Assembly (NCBI GenBank): GCA_029964075.1
Contig: CM057135.1
Location: 31,423,366-31,487,365 of the forward strand
DNA: 64,000 nt
From: Patiria pectinifera
Taxonomy: Eukaryota; Echinodermata; Asteroidea; Valvatida; Asterinidae
Direction: 5' to 3'
Shown here in pieces: positions 11,437 through 23,547 of the stretch. The notes beneath the pieces are model-generated. The model was not told the origin of the DNA, searched no databases, and saw nothing but the letters and a program-made list of their open reading frames with translations. The first letter of the stretch is position 1; each line of letters opens with the position of its first letter. A program made the translations under genes and the position numbers.

Positions 11437-13694
11437 TCAGACTGCTGGGAAGTCTGTAGGTTCAATGAGTATCTCGTTAACTGCCACACCTTCTGGTTGA
11501 GTCACAGCATACAGAACTGCTCTGCCTATGTCATCTGGCGATAGAAACTTATCCACATCAATATTGGCATATTGATCTACGGCCTAAAAACAAAAACAAA
11601 ACAAAAAAGAAATTACAGAGCAGCCTGACCCTGATAAATCACAGAACTCCCAACAGTGGATTTCTCTCAGACTACCTGATCAGAGCTGAGGAAAATGAAG
11701 GATATTCGTTCTAGCTACTGGATTGGACAGCTGGTTTGGAAGGAATCTTGCAACCTGACGCCGCTTTTTCTTCATAAATCATCTTAATAAAGGTTAGTCA
11801 TTGCAAAAATGATGAAAAGACATGCATCTGGGACTGAGAAACATTTCCAATTTTATCGAGCATGAAAGTTTTACTTGATTTCCAATTTTGTTAGGAAATA
11901 CTTCATTGACTCTCAATAGACTTTGTACAAAACCGCTTTACGTGGCATCATTTTGCAACATTCTTTCCGCCGGTTTTTATAGTTGGATATACAGAGCGTG
12001 CAAAAGTAAACCTTCAGTGTATGAAAACACAATAATTAGTCTTTTCAGCAATCACATATTTCTTTATTCTTTAATTACTCACTTTCTTGTCAATGATGTG
12101 ATCAGCGATGGCAGACGTGACGTCACCTGGCTGTATGTTAGTCACTCGTATGCCGGTTCCAACCAGTTCCTTCCTCAAAGATGACGTCAATCCTTCCACA
12201 AAGAATTTGGACCCACTGTAGACAGCCAGACCAGCAAATGCCTTCAAAAGATACAACAGAAACAAAGTAAGTCTTATTTTATCTGACTTGTTTGAAATCA
12301 TGAAAATAAATTAAACTGCTGCACATAGCATATTGCCAAATTTGACCTGAACTTTGCAAATCAACAAAATTAGATTGCCATATTGTTTTGTTGCGAAGCT
12401 GTGAAGTAAGACCTTTCTCAAAGGCAAAAGATGTTTGAAATGATCAACTTCAAAATGTTGATAATTAAAAAGTAACTTACGGCTCTGCCTGCATCTGATG
12501 ACGTATTCACAATGTGACCTTTGCCCCTTGCTATCATTCCTGACAGAACGGCACCAATGCCATTCAGAACTCCCTGGAAAATAAGACAAATTCTTTTCTA
12601 TATATCTCATTTCTTGCCAATTTACATAGCACAGTATATTTTTGATCTCATTGTTGACGTTCTGTCTTCATATTCACCTTGCAGTTGACATCTACCATCC
12701 TCTCCCAAGAATCTTCTAATAAATTCTTCATCAGAGTGAAGTGCATGATCCCTGCATTGTTAACAAGAACATCCACTGGGCCTAGCTCAGCCTCTGTCTT
12801 AGCAACCAGATCTTTCACCTGTCACAAAAGGAGAATCATTACAAAGGAACATTTTACTCATTTTGTTACCGTCATTCAAGAAGACCAAAAGAGCAATACG
12901 AGCGATGCTCTTAATAAAATTTCACAGTGAAGAAATGGTGAAAACGACTTGCTTACCTTTAATATTCAACACCTTTGAAATGTTATTAAATCTACTAGTG
13001 ATATTTATAAGTGTAGTCAATGACTATAATAGATGTTGACTTTACAACTTCAGTTTTGAAAATGTATGAAATTATAAGTGTTATAGTAGAGATACTTCTG
13101 ACTGCTCCAAAGTACATCACAAGTCAATTCACAAGTGAAAGGAATACCTTTGTTATATTTCATCATTTTATTCAATTAATTTGTTTAATTCACACTTGTG
13201 AGTAATTAACTTGGGACTGGATGACTCGTGATTGACTTGTGATGACTTGTGATTGACTTGTGATGACTTGTGATGACTTGTGATGACTTGTGATGACTTG
13301 TGATTGACTTGTGATTGACTTGTGATGACTTGTGATTGACTTGTGATGACTTGTGATGACTTGTGATGACTTGTGATTGACTTGTGATTGACTTGTGATG
13401 ACTTGTGATGACTTGTGATTGACTTGTGATCCATCACAAGTAGCTTGACTAACATAAAAAAAAAGATTGAATTCTGGGTAAGCTTTACCTGTTGTCTTAC
13501 GCAGACATCTGTTTTGACCGCCAGGACTTTTCCTCCAATCTCTGCAATCTTGAGTCTTGCTTGTTCTAGTTTCTCTTCATGTCTTGCTGCTAATGCAACT
13601 GATGCACCTGCTTGTGCTAAACACTTAGCAATACCCAGACCGATTCCTGATGAACCTCCAGTGATGACAACCACCTTGCCCTCCAGGGGTCTGG
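11437..13694 (-). CDS. Classical short-chain dehydrogenase/reductase, copy 2 (5' exon not found)
   Basis: Paralogue of SDR1 with the same five-exon pattern: 13489-13694, 12678-12818, 12481-12573, 12083-12241, 11437-11583. The exons are the same size as in SDR1, except that the fourth is one codon shorter. NAD(P)-dependent oxidoreductase, substrate unknown. It keeps TGGSSGIG, NNAG, the SSDAG serine, YSGSK as the catalytic Tyr/Lys pair, and the VNEILIEPT tail. A TGA stop at 11437-11439 ends the frame. As in SDR1, the first exon found starts in phase 1 with no ATG, and TAA lies upstream in frame, so a small 5' exon is missing from the model. It begins only ~240 bp after the last exon of the A-T-R gene on the same strand. 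Its 206-nt first exon is almost identical to that of SDR1, while other blocks and all introns differ. Confidence 0.9.
13222..13437. repeat. Minisatellite of mixed 10- and 11-bp units in an SDR2 intron
   Basis: About 20 tandem units of GACTTGTGAT (10 bp) and TGACTTGTGAT (11 bp) interleave within the SDR2 intron between 12819 and 13488. Single-base length variation between units is the only clear variation seen. Confidence 0.93.
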
Positions 13695-13804
13695 CTGTTT
13701 AAAGATAACATAAACTTAGCTTGTGTTCTTCAGTCATGACACCTTTTTTGCACTGATGATTAATGCATCATATATCATACTTCCAGCCTTGCTAATTCTT
13801 AGGT

Positions 13805-13810
13805 TTTATT
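13805..13810 (-). terminator. Poly(A) signal candidate for the A-T-R gene
   Basis: AATAAA on the minus strand about 130 bp past the TAG at 13938-13940. It also lies about 110 bp upstream of the first known SDR2 exon, so the two genes are tightly spaced. Confidence 0.5.
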
Positions 13811-13937
13811 TCTAACTATGGTCGAAATAAAGCAAAGAACTGTCCTTTTTTGTTCATTAAAACTGCATCACCCGGGTAATTAAAACCCCACTCCCAATGA
13901 ATGGTTTTTTTTTTACACAATTCACATGTTGCTGCCT

Positions 13938-16900
13938 CTATTCATTTTGCAATACAGAAAATAATTTCTTACAACTGAACTTCAAAGACATTGGAGGCAT
14001 CAAAATCTTCTTGACAAAGAGCTGTTGGAGATAACCACGAATAAGTCTTTTATCCAAAGGAGGATAAGACATTTGTAGAGTAGCGAGCAAAGTGTCAAGA
14101 TTGGCTCTATGGAAGGAGGTGTAATCCATGAAGAACGATTCATTCCTGTAAAAAAGACAATTTGACACAAAAAAGGGTGTTACTGATTTTCTTCCTGGAT
14201 CTTTTGCTGTGGAGTTATGGAGGATATCTATGGGGGAGTTGGGAAGTTTACCCCCAACCCCCACCTTGCTCTTTTGCATAGACAGATATCATAATGTGTC
14301 ATTTCAGGACACATTAGAAGACCCTAGGTCTTCTACGACATAATTTTTATCATTGCAACCAAGGAGCGAAAGCTACGGCATACAAGACTCTGGTCAGACC
14401 ACAGTTAGAGTATTGTTAAACCATCTTGAATCTTCATCACCAAATTTACATTGATGCTTTGGAAGCTGTTCAAAATCAGGCTGCCAGATTTGTGAAAAGA
14501 GATTTTAGTTGAAATAGCAGTGTTTCTTCAGTGGTTTGAGACCTTACATGGAAATGACTGGAAGAAAGAAGGCTTAGTGCTCGACTGATCCTCTTGCACA
14601 AAGCACACCATCAACTTGCCTCCATCAATGTAAAGAAGTGCTCCATCAACACCAGCCTAAGAAGATTCACTGGACAAAATTCAGGCCTATCATTCTCTCG
14701 TCTTCAAACAAATAAGGATTGCTACAAGTTTTCCTTCTTGCCAAGAACTGTAGCCCAATGGAACACTCTACCGGTAGATATTAGAGACTCGCAAAGTCTA
14801 ACTGTCTTCAAATCTAAAATCCAACAGAAATCTTCTCGCACTCATAAACGGGGCTCTTAATTCATATGCTGCTAGCTAGTACCGCGTCTGTGCCCTGTGC
14901 GGGATATCCTACCTATCAAGGCGTTTGCACAATATTTTACAGATGCAGAGAGAGCAGTCAGCCATAAAAGAATGAAGTAAAACTTGAAAGTTGTACTTTG
15001 GTTTTATTCTTACTTGACAATGTTGTCCAGTTTGTCAGCCAACACTGAATCCTCCTTATTCACTCCATGATGAAGTTGCTTCAACTCATTGCACCATTCA
15101 TGAAAGGGCATCAGTCGCAATGGGTAGCCCAAATCTGCTATCCACTCAAACAAAGTCCTGTCGAATAAATGTGTGACATATCATCTTGTGACTGACCATG
15201 TACCGATAGCAAACTGTGGGGGAGGGGGACCGAGGCAGCCTCTACCATTTGAGGACCTGGCTCCCCCTAGTGTGCCCGGCCCACGGGAAGGCAGAATTGA
15301 TTGCTTTTTAATTTTTATATGCCTATTGAGTTCCAACTCAATGAAAGTACCTTATAAGTGTGCCCTTGCAAAATGGACCCCAGTAACTCCAATGTGAGTG
15401 CTCCTGGAATTACGGCTGAACAAAGGAGGAGATGAAGAATTTACAAAGCAAAGTAAAAACAAGTTTTATGGACATACCTGCATTTGAGTGGTGCTGAGTG
15501 CACGAGATGGTAGACCTTCCCGACAACTAGCATGACATTCTGGCAGGCTTTGACAATCAATTCACTGGCAAAGTCTACTGGTGTCATTTCAATCAACCAT
15601 TTGATATCAGGAGCAGAGAGAGTACGGATGCAACCCTGTAGTGTCAGCAGATTGGTGTCTGAGGGATTCCATGCACCTGTCACAGAGTCTCCAGATAGGT
15701 TACCTGTAGTGCAAGAATGTAACCAATTAATTATAAGGAACAGGTTTGGGAGAGTTGACCAACTTATCAAAAGAAAAAGAATTCAAGTTGATGGGTGTGT
15801 CCCATTATCTACAGTTACAATTCATTGCTCATGTGAAAATGTAGTTTTCAAAAGAAAAGAAGAAATCAAATAAAAACCAAATTTAGGCTGAGGTTATTTT
15901 TTGCACAAACTACCTGGTCGGTAGATGACTGCAGGAAGGCCGCGTGACTGGGCTCTCTGGACTAACTGCTCAGCAACCCATTTACTCTGACTGTAACCAT
16001 CTGTCAGTTGGTCGCCAAATGTGGACATGTCAGAATCCTCACAACAATTCTTCAGACCTACTGGAAATACCGAGTTGGTGCTGTGTAGAAATAATAGAAA
16101 CAAAAAAATTAATCAGAGATAACTGTGAAAAATAATGTTGAGATGTGAACATCCCACGCACCTCCCTCTGAAAAGAATATTGGTTTACCAAACGCAGCCT
16201 GATACAACAGTTTATATACAGGCCAGTGGAGTAGCCAAGGGGGGGGGGGGCTGGGGCATATTAGCACCCCACACTTGGCTGAATTTTTTGAAAGATTTTT
16301 TTTCAGTAACTAGATTTCCATAAATGGTGAGAATTGTGACACGAAAAAAAAAAAAAAACAAGCTCCAAAACAATAACAATACGCCGTGCAAATTGGCATA
16401 TGTTTTCCAGTATGCATAATGGTCAGCTTTGAAGAGCGCCCCCTTTTGAAAGACGGGTACAGATCCCCCCCCCCCCCCTTGATTTTATGGAGGCCAAGTA
16501 TCCGGGGAAAAAATATGTCTAGATTTCCGCGCGGCTGTGCAAGTGAGGTTTCCCCCGGACATATAAAGCTGGATACACCACTGATACAGGCACCAGCAAA
16601 GCATCAGGTTAACTCATCAGTGATAAATCAGAAGCTGCAAATGTAACTCCATTCATCGCGTGCCAGGCAAGTTGAATCTGATTGAGGCAATTCTTTGATT
16701 ATAATTGCTTACCTGACATAATGCAGAGGCTTGATCTTATTGGTGCATGAGAAGAGAACGATGTTCTGTGTGCCGATGACGTTAGCTCCACGTAATGCCT
16801 CATATGGATAGACCAAATTTACATAGGCAGCTGCGTGAATAACACTGTCAATCTGTGAGTGATAAAAATAAGTTTAGAGAAAAACTGTGTATCACTGACA

Positions 16901-19900
16901 TTGAGTTTTACAAGTGATGGGGAACACACACACAAATAAAAAAAAAGATAACCTAACTTCAGAGGGAAACATTACCTAACATAAAATAATTGGTCAAGAG
17001 CCAAATGGAAGTTACAGGTTGTTACCTCAAATGTTAGGTATGTGTAATCTTCCTCCATCATGCCGAGTCGAATCAGAGACACATCACCTGAAAATAAAAA
17101 CAAATTGTTATCTTAGCAACAATTCTTGGAAAGTTGGCCTCTAACAGTTTCAGCTACCCCTGTTAGATATCTGCTTGAAGACAAAAGCAAAAGGCTTGTT
17201 TTGTACGTGGTGATGCAATCTGAATTAAATACAGCGAGTCTGGTTTACATCATTGGAATTATTTAATTTACCTGTGATTGCTGTGACTCTCTTGTCAAAC
17301 TTAGCCAATAAGTCACTCCCATCATGTGTGCCATCTCTTGCATCATCATGACTATCATCCTCAGGAAGCATGTTGTATTGTCTCATCGTTGCTAGTAAAC
17401 GGTCCTTTCCTGACAAGACTGGTAGTTCTTTCACTAGACAATAAATGTGGTTCTGTTCAAGACAATGAAGAATATCATTGATAGTAATAAAATAATTAAC
17501 AGATTAGTTTAGGCTTCAGTTAATTAGGAAATAAACTGCTCATCCTTAAATGCTTACCTCTGTCTTGATGAGAAGATCCCTCAATATGAACGCACCCAGA
17601 AACCCAGTTGCTCCTGTCAGTAACACCCGGCCAGCATTCCATCGATCTCCATAATGTATGGAGCGCCAAAAGGCACGTAATTGCATATCAATGCTGACGA
17701 TCCCTTGATCATGTTGTTCAACTTCCTCATGAAGATTAAGGGCGTGATATAAACTGTAAAATTCCATCAATTATCAAAAAAACAAAACATGGATGGAAAT
17801 GAGGTGGTCACTTGTTAGTTTTGAATATCAATTTACAGAGAGCTGAACGCTTCAAACCCATAACAGAGTTTTTCTTAGAGGCTGAAGGTTCTACGATAAA
17901 AATGCCTTCGTTACTTATTACCTGTACATTTCAGGCCATTCCAGGCAGTTTAAATTGAACCATTTTTTGGTATAGTTTTTAGAACTCTCATCTGGCATCT
18001 ATCCTTACCCTTGGTCCACGTTGTCTCCTTCAATCTTGGAATCAATCAGTGTTGACATCTGAGCCACTGTGGAGTGTATGAACAATTCACGAACAGTCAT
18101 CTCTACCCCAAAACCATCTTTGATCTGGTTCAGAAGCCTTGCTGCTAGCAAAGAATGACTGAAGAGAAAACAAAAAACCAAAGTTGGTTGGTTAAATAGA
18201 TAACATATAAATCAGGCAAGGAAAATTGAGTTTGGAAGAAACAGTAGTCGACATTCAAAGCCTTGCTGCCAGCAAAGAATGACAAGAGAAAAACAAAAGA
18301 ACTAATGCTTGTATTGGTTGGGTAAATAGATATAAAGTGGTCTGCTATAATTGTTATGTTGGGTGACATCATGCCAGGAAACTTCAGTTGAGAAACAATA
18401 GTCTATCACTACAGATAAAAGGCCACTTAATTATGTTATCAACAAATTACCGACTAATAACTCATTTGTGACAACTTGAAGAACTTACCCTCCGAGATCA
18501 AAGAAGCTTTCTTGTACATCTACATTAGAGATTCTCAGTAGATCACTCCACATAACAGACACTGTCTTCTCTGTCTCCGTACATGGTTTTCCTCGCTCAC
18601 CGTTGACAGGAGCAAAGTCTGCTGTCTCAGGATTGAAGTCTGGAAGAGCTTTCTTGTCTAATTTGCCAGAGGCGGGTAGAAGGGGCATACTACAACAGAA
18701 CATTTACCAATAAGTTGCTGCTTCAAATTTTAGTTTACAATTTAATTGGGAACAAAATCCATCATAATGGATCTTGAATGGTACCTACATCGTGTTTGTA
18801 CAATTTTTTTTCGGATGTAAATAGTAAAATCAATTTATTTTCCCTTACATACCTTGTAAGAAACACAATGTATGCAGGAACCATGTAACTAGGTATTATT
18901 GTCTTGAGTGCTGAGCGTATATCCTTCTTGCTGGTTGCTTCTGATTGGACGATGTAAGCCACTAGGTATTTATCATCTCCTTCTGCTCCTTTAGCTAACA
19001 CTGTACATGCACTGACCATTGGGAGGTCTAACAGAGCTGCTTCTACTGCCTGAAAGATATGTCAAATAGCGGGAAGTAATATGCAGTCATCTGTGAGAGG
19101 GCGGGATCATTTTGGATTTCCAAGACTTGGTAATTATAAGTATACCCTTTGGTTCTGTGCTGGATGAAGTAGAAAGTTGCATTAATATATTGCAAGAAAG
19201 TTACATGGAGTTCGCAGTAAAAAAAAGTGCAGCACTTTAGGTGCTCATACCACCTGTACTTCCTCTTCATTAATCTGTTAAAGTGCTCTTTGGCTTATAG
19301 GTGCACATTATTGTTGCTCAGTTGCACTACGAAGTACAAACGGTCTTACTCTAAATTCTCACCTGTATTTCTATACTGTAACCTCTAATCTTGACCATTG
19401 TATCACATCGTCCACATATTTCCAAGTGACCATCAGATAACATGTATCCCCAGTCACCAGATCTATACAACCGGTCACCAGCGTATTCTGGAACACTCTC
19501 TGGACGAGATATAAAACGTTTGGCATTCATCTCTGGACGATTCAGATAACCGCGAGCAAGACCAGGACCTCCTACATAGATCTATGTTAATAAAAAATGA
19601 AAAGGGGCGGTAGCTTATCATCAGCTTAGCTAAACAAAAATGAAGGAAGACTGCAGTTATGTTAGCTGTTAACCCTGTTATGATGTGCCATCATGAGTTT
19701 GAGAAAAACAGTATTTTCTGCCAACGTGATAAAGTTGCATACAATTATCTATATTTCATAATGTTTGCTGGACTAGCAAGGCCTGCCTATTGTTCTCTGA
19801 CTAACTGAGCCACTAACTGGCTCCCCATTGCTATGGACTGACTCCCCGACTGACTCCCCGACCATACTGACTGACTGACCCTAGCTATGGACTGACAGAC

Positions 19901-22900
19901 TGCCTAAACACTGAGTATAAAAAAAAACCTCCCAAACTGAGACTTTTTGGGTCCATCTTGACAAGGCCAGCCTAGATCATTTCTTACAGACAATTTTCGA
20001 AGATAATTTTGACAAACCAAATATGATGGTTTGGTTGAGATTGAATGCCTACCTCTCCTGATGATCCTACTGGTTGTAATTCCATCTCATCATTCAGGAT
20101 GACAACATGTGCACCTGGTAGTAACCTGCCAGCGGGACAAAACTTCTGTGTCTTCTCTTTACTGCCAGATGCCTTGAGAGATCAACATCAAATAATTAAC
20201 TGCCAATTTCTGTACTTCGAGATGCTTATCAACTTAATCCCACAATCAAACAAATGTTACAAAACAATTCTAAAATGCAGTAATTTCCCGAGATCTTAGT
20301 AATCCTGGACAAAATGGACAGTTCTGGATTTGGCCCTAGCCCTGCCCAGCTTTGTTTGTGTACATGTCTCAGGGTAATAGCTTGAGTCTGAGTTTAACAA
20401 AGATAAAGTGGTTATAGCAGGGTTCAACCTAAGCAGTAGTCCACTCACCAAATGCGAGTAATAACAATGGCAGACTAGTCAAAACCATTCCCTAAGTAGT
20501 CCGGCAGGTGAGTCAAATTATTGTAAATAACATTGTTGTTTATTACGTTCTGGTGCAAAAATAAAAACATCTATTGTAGACTAGTGAAAAGGCCCCTGGA
20601 CTAGATACGAGTCTGTTTCACTAGTCTGGCTGGCTGTTGAAAAAAAAAAAGAGTTAAGGGGGAACCCTGGTTAAAATGAACAAACTCAAGTGTAACAGTT
20701 GATTGACAGGCAGACAGGGTCCATCCCACATGGTCAACAGGAAGATAAGAGAAAAGCTTGTAAGTGGAAGTAATGTTTGAACAGCGTTTCATCTTACCAG
20801 GAGATTTTTCATCTCTAGAGTGAGGTTCGTTGCAGCGACATCATGCGTCTCAGACACACTATATAAATTCATGACAGTCACATCAGGTAGAATCTCAGCA
20901 ATTCTTGCCATGAGGCCTACTGTCACCACCTCACCACATAGAACAATCAATCTGAAATACAACAAAGTGAAACATGATTAACAGCAAATTTAAATTAGAT
21001 GAGACCATTTAAAAACTAGCTGCTTGATGTTTCACAAATAGGGGCAGCTTGGAATAAAACACATGTTGGAAAAACAACAATCGGAATTCAGCTCTTCAAT
21101 ATTATTCTGAATACAACTTCTTCCACTTGTAAATGTTTAACTAAGACATAACCCTTACTTGGTTCATTTCTAGCAATCTCCCACATTGTTTTACTGTTAG
21201 TACAAATCTGCAGCATCTAAGTGTTCTCACTTAATGGGAAAGTGTTCACCTGAATGATCGAAGGCACGTTGCAATGTCCACATTGTCAGTATCTAAGACT
21301 GTAGCCAGAAGTGATGGAGTAAACAACATCCGTGTGATAGAATGCCTCTCAAGAAACGACAAGAGTAAGGCAGGGTCGTATATGACGTCATCAGGGATGA
21401 TGTACAGAGGAAACCCTAAATAGAAGAATTTAGGGTTTTTAATGAAATTTTGGATGAATGTTTCCCTCTTGCAGGGGGGGGGGCGACTTGGGGGTCCCCA
21501 TTTTCTGGAGAGGGGCACTCAATTAACTTTAAGCAACACAATGGGTTTTGCCATCAAATTCTTAGGAGACAGGGAAAACGGGGGGATTGGGATGGGGATG
21601 GGCCTGAAGTGGGGGGGGGGGGGGTGCCCTCATATCCCCCCACCAGTTAATTCATTGGATGAGCGTGATAATAGCTAATGATGATGATAGTGATCGTCTC
21701 CGTCATCATCACCAACACTGTCACCATGTGGTGATGATGATGGTGGCAATGATGATTATGCACAATGATTACCTAGTGATCGTCATCGTCACCAACACTG
21801 TCACCATGTGGTGATGATGATGGTGGCAATGATGATTATGCACAATGATTACCTAGTGATCGTCATCGTCACCAACACTGTCACCATGTGGTGACGATGA
21901 TGGTGGCAATGATGATTATGCACAATGATTACCTAGTGATCGTCATCGTCACCAACATTGTCACCATGTGGTGATGATGATGGTGGCAATGATGATTATG
22001 CACAATGATTACCTTTCAGTAATGGTCTCAGCATCTCCCAGACAAAGAAGACATTGCAAGCGATGCGGTCACCTTGTTGGAATGGGTAATTGATATGCCG
22101 CCAATGATACGAGAACACTGCAGCTCGATGTACACACATGATACCTGGCAAATGACATCAGACACATCATCAGTGCTCAAGAGAGGGGGTGTAAACGTTT
22201 ACTTTAAATGCTGAAAGCTCAAATGTGCCATATATTTTGAGTGAGCACATTTTAAAATATAAAACAAAGAAGAATTTTGAATAGCCCGACTATGGCTTGC
22301 ATCAATACACTAGCCAATGGAAGCGGCTGGATCCACTTTTCCATAGACACCTGTTACTGCTAGCCGTAGCCAAGCAATTCAGACACAGCCTTAATTTACC
22401 TTTTGGTTTTCCTGTTGTACCAGATGAGTAAGCCACAAATGCTAAGTTATCCTGAGTGACTTGAGGACACATAGACACATGTAGACCTCGCGCCATGTTC
22501 TCGTCCTTCATTCTGATGGACCAATTTGCATCAAGAACTGTCACATCATGAGCTCCTATCAATGTAAATAAGGCAAAATCTGATTGCAGCTGTAGTGTAG
22601 TGTATATCCAGTGAGCTTCTATAATTAAAGGAGACTGCTTTCAAGAACCAATGACACCACTGACCTTTGAGTCTTGGAACTAAATCTGTGAAGGTGATGA
22701 CTGAGACTGGTTTTGCATCTTGTAAGATGTCATCAAGTAATTGCCGAGGATAAGAAATGTCTAGAGGTAGGTAGGCACCACCTGGAGTAGAACACAAAAT
22801 GCTAAAGTTTGTTTAGGAGATCATCAGAAATTATACCAAGAACTTTTCGTAGTAAACAGACAAATAAACTGTCAAAACTGTTCTTTAAATTACATCATAA

Positions 22901-23520
22901 TCACAATATCATTATCCTTAATTTCTAGCAGTCCATTGTAAACTACTGCGTTTGTAAGTAGTGAAGGGGTCGGCGTTGCTCTAGAATTAAATGATTGAGT
23001 GGAAAATGAACACTTTTTGAGGACCTGATTTTTACCCATATTCAAATATTTATAGGAATATAACTTATGTAATTGTTTCACAAAATATACATTAATCCGC
23101 CCCTCCCCAAAAAGTAACGAGAACTATTTTATAGGGGGGGGGGGGAGGGTAGACTTAATGGGACAGGGGAGAAGAGGTGTGGGAATGGGATGAGAAAGCT
23201 AATATGTACAATGACAATAAGCCTATTATATGGCACTATAATCACTAACCACCACATTTATTTGGACTGAACTCACCTGCTTTTAGGATCGCAATATAAG
23301 CGATGGGATACTCGAGACATTTCTCCAGATATATCCCAACAATAGAATCGCCAACCACACCCTTCCCATGCAGATGTGCTGCTAAGACATCAGTCACTTC
23401 ATCCAACTCTTTGTATGTCATTGTCTGGCCATCATCTGTTACTATGGCATTTGAATCAGGCGACATCTTGGCTTGACGCCTGAACATGTCGTGAAGACAT
23501 CCTAACATTTCGTAATCCAT
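13938..23520 (-). CDS. NRPS-like A-T-R enzyme: adenylation, carrier and thioester-reductase domains
   Basis: Nineteen exons: 23277-23520, 22665-22781, 22400-22555, 22013-22144, 21250-21415, 20798-20951, 20053-20172, 19363-19581, 18853-19049, 18489-18689, 18009-18158, 17558-17753, 17272-17452, 17026-17087, 16713-16852, 15914-16080, 15478-15703, 15014-15157, 13938-14145. They sum to 3180 nt (1059 aa). The start is supported by an in-frame TGA nine codons upstream (23545-23547). Adenylation domain ~1-515: YSSGTTGKPKG (163-173), NLYSVSET (300-307), YRSGDWG (402-408), GRCDTMVKIRGYSIE (420-434), A10 Lys511. Carrier domain ~530-615 with phosphopantetheine Ser571 in GGHSLLAARL. Reductase domain ~655-990: TGATGFLG (665-672), NVIGTQN, Tyr841/Lys845 in YSQSK. 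Family knowledge (Lys2, carboxylic acid reductases): ATP-dependent acyl activation, then NAD(P)H release as aldehyde. No condensation domain. The core at 203-212 is NVFFVWEMLR, without the usual FDxS Asp. Substrate unknown. Confidence 0.93.
14375..14862 (+). mobile_element. LINE 3' fragment (reverse transcriptase C-terminus)
   Basis: Lies in the last intron of the A-T-R gene, on the opposite strand. Translation gives the typical C-terminal tail of non-LTR ORF2 proteins: KTLVRPQLEYC, AVQNQAARFV, ARLILLHKAHH, then FLPRTVAQWNTLP and a TVFKSKI ending. Frames are interrupted and only the last ~160 codons remain, so it is a 5'-truncated dead copy, probably of the CR1/L2/Jockey group. Confidence 0.8.
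16224..16583. mobile_element. Non-autonomous hAT element with 8-bp target duplication
   Basis: Terminal inverted repeats CAGTGGAGTAGCCA and TGGATACACCACTG bound 360 bp without coding capacity, flanked by a perfect 8-bp duplication ATACAGGC (16216-16223 and 16584-16591). An 8-bp duplication with CAGTGG ends is the hAT signature. It contains G12 and C14 homopolymers just inside its ends and sits in the A-T-R intron between 16081 and 16712. Confidence 0.85.
21690..22012. repeat. 80-bp minisatellite that abuts and copies the exon 4 splice donor of the A-T-R gene
   Basis: Four units of 80 bp built from GTGATCGTCATCGTCACC, AACACTGTCACCATGTGGTG and GGTGGCAATGATGATTATGC. The phrase CACAATGATTACC recurs at 21761, 21841, 21921 and 22001. 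On the minus strand the last copy is the real 5' splice site of the exon at 22013-22144 (AAAG then GTAATCATTG). The other three read AG then GTAATCATTG at the same place in the unit, so each carries a donor look-alike. The units are near identical, indicating recent expansion. Confidence 0.95.
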
Positions 23521-23547
23521 TTTGTTGTCACTAATGGAATCAAGTCA

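Noticed and set aside
13168-13674. 168-codon SDR-like frame running into Ser/His/Gln repeats
   Set aside because: The frame reads through the SDR2 donor into the intronic 10/11-bp minisatellite; the repeat part is not protein.
11437-23520. A-T-R and SDR2 as one fused gene
   Set aside because: The A-T-R last exon ends with its own TAG and a nearby AATAAA, and the phase of its penultimate exon (two bases over) does not fit the SDR2 first acceptor (needs one).
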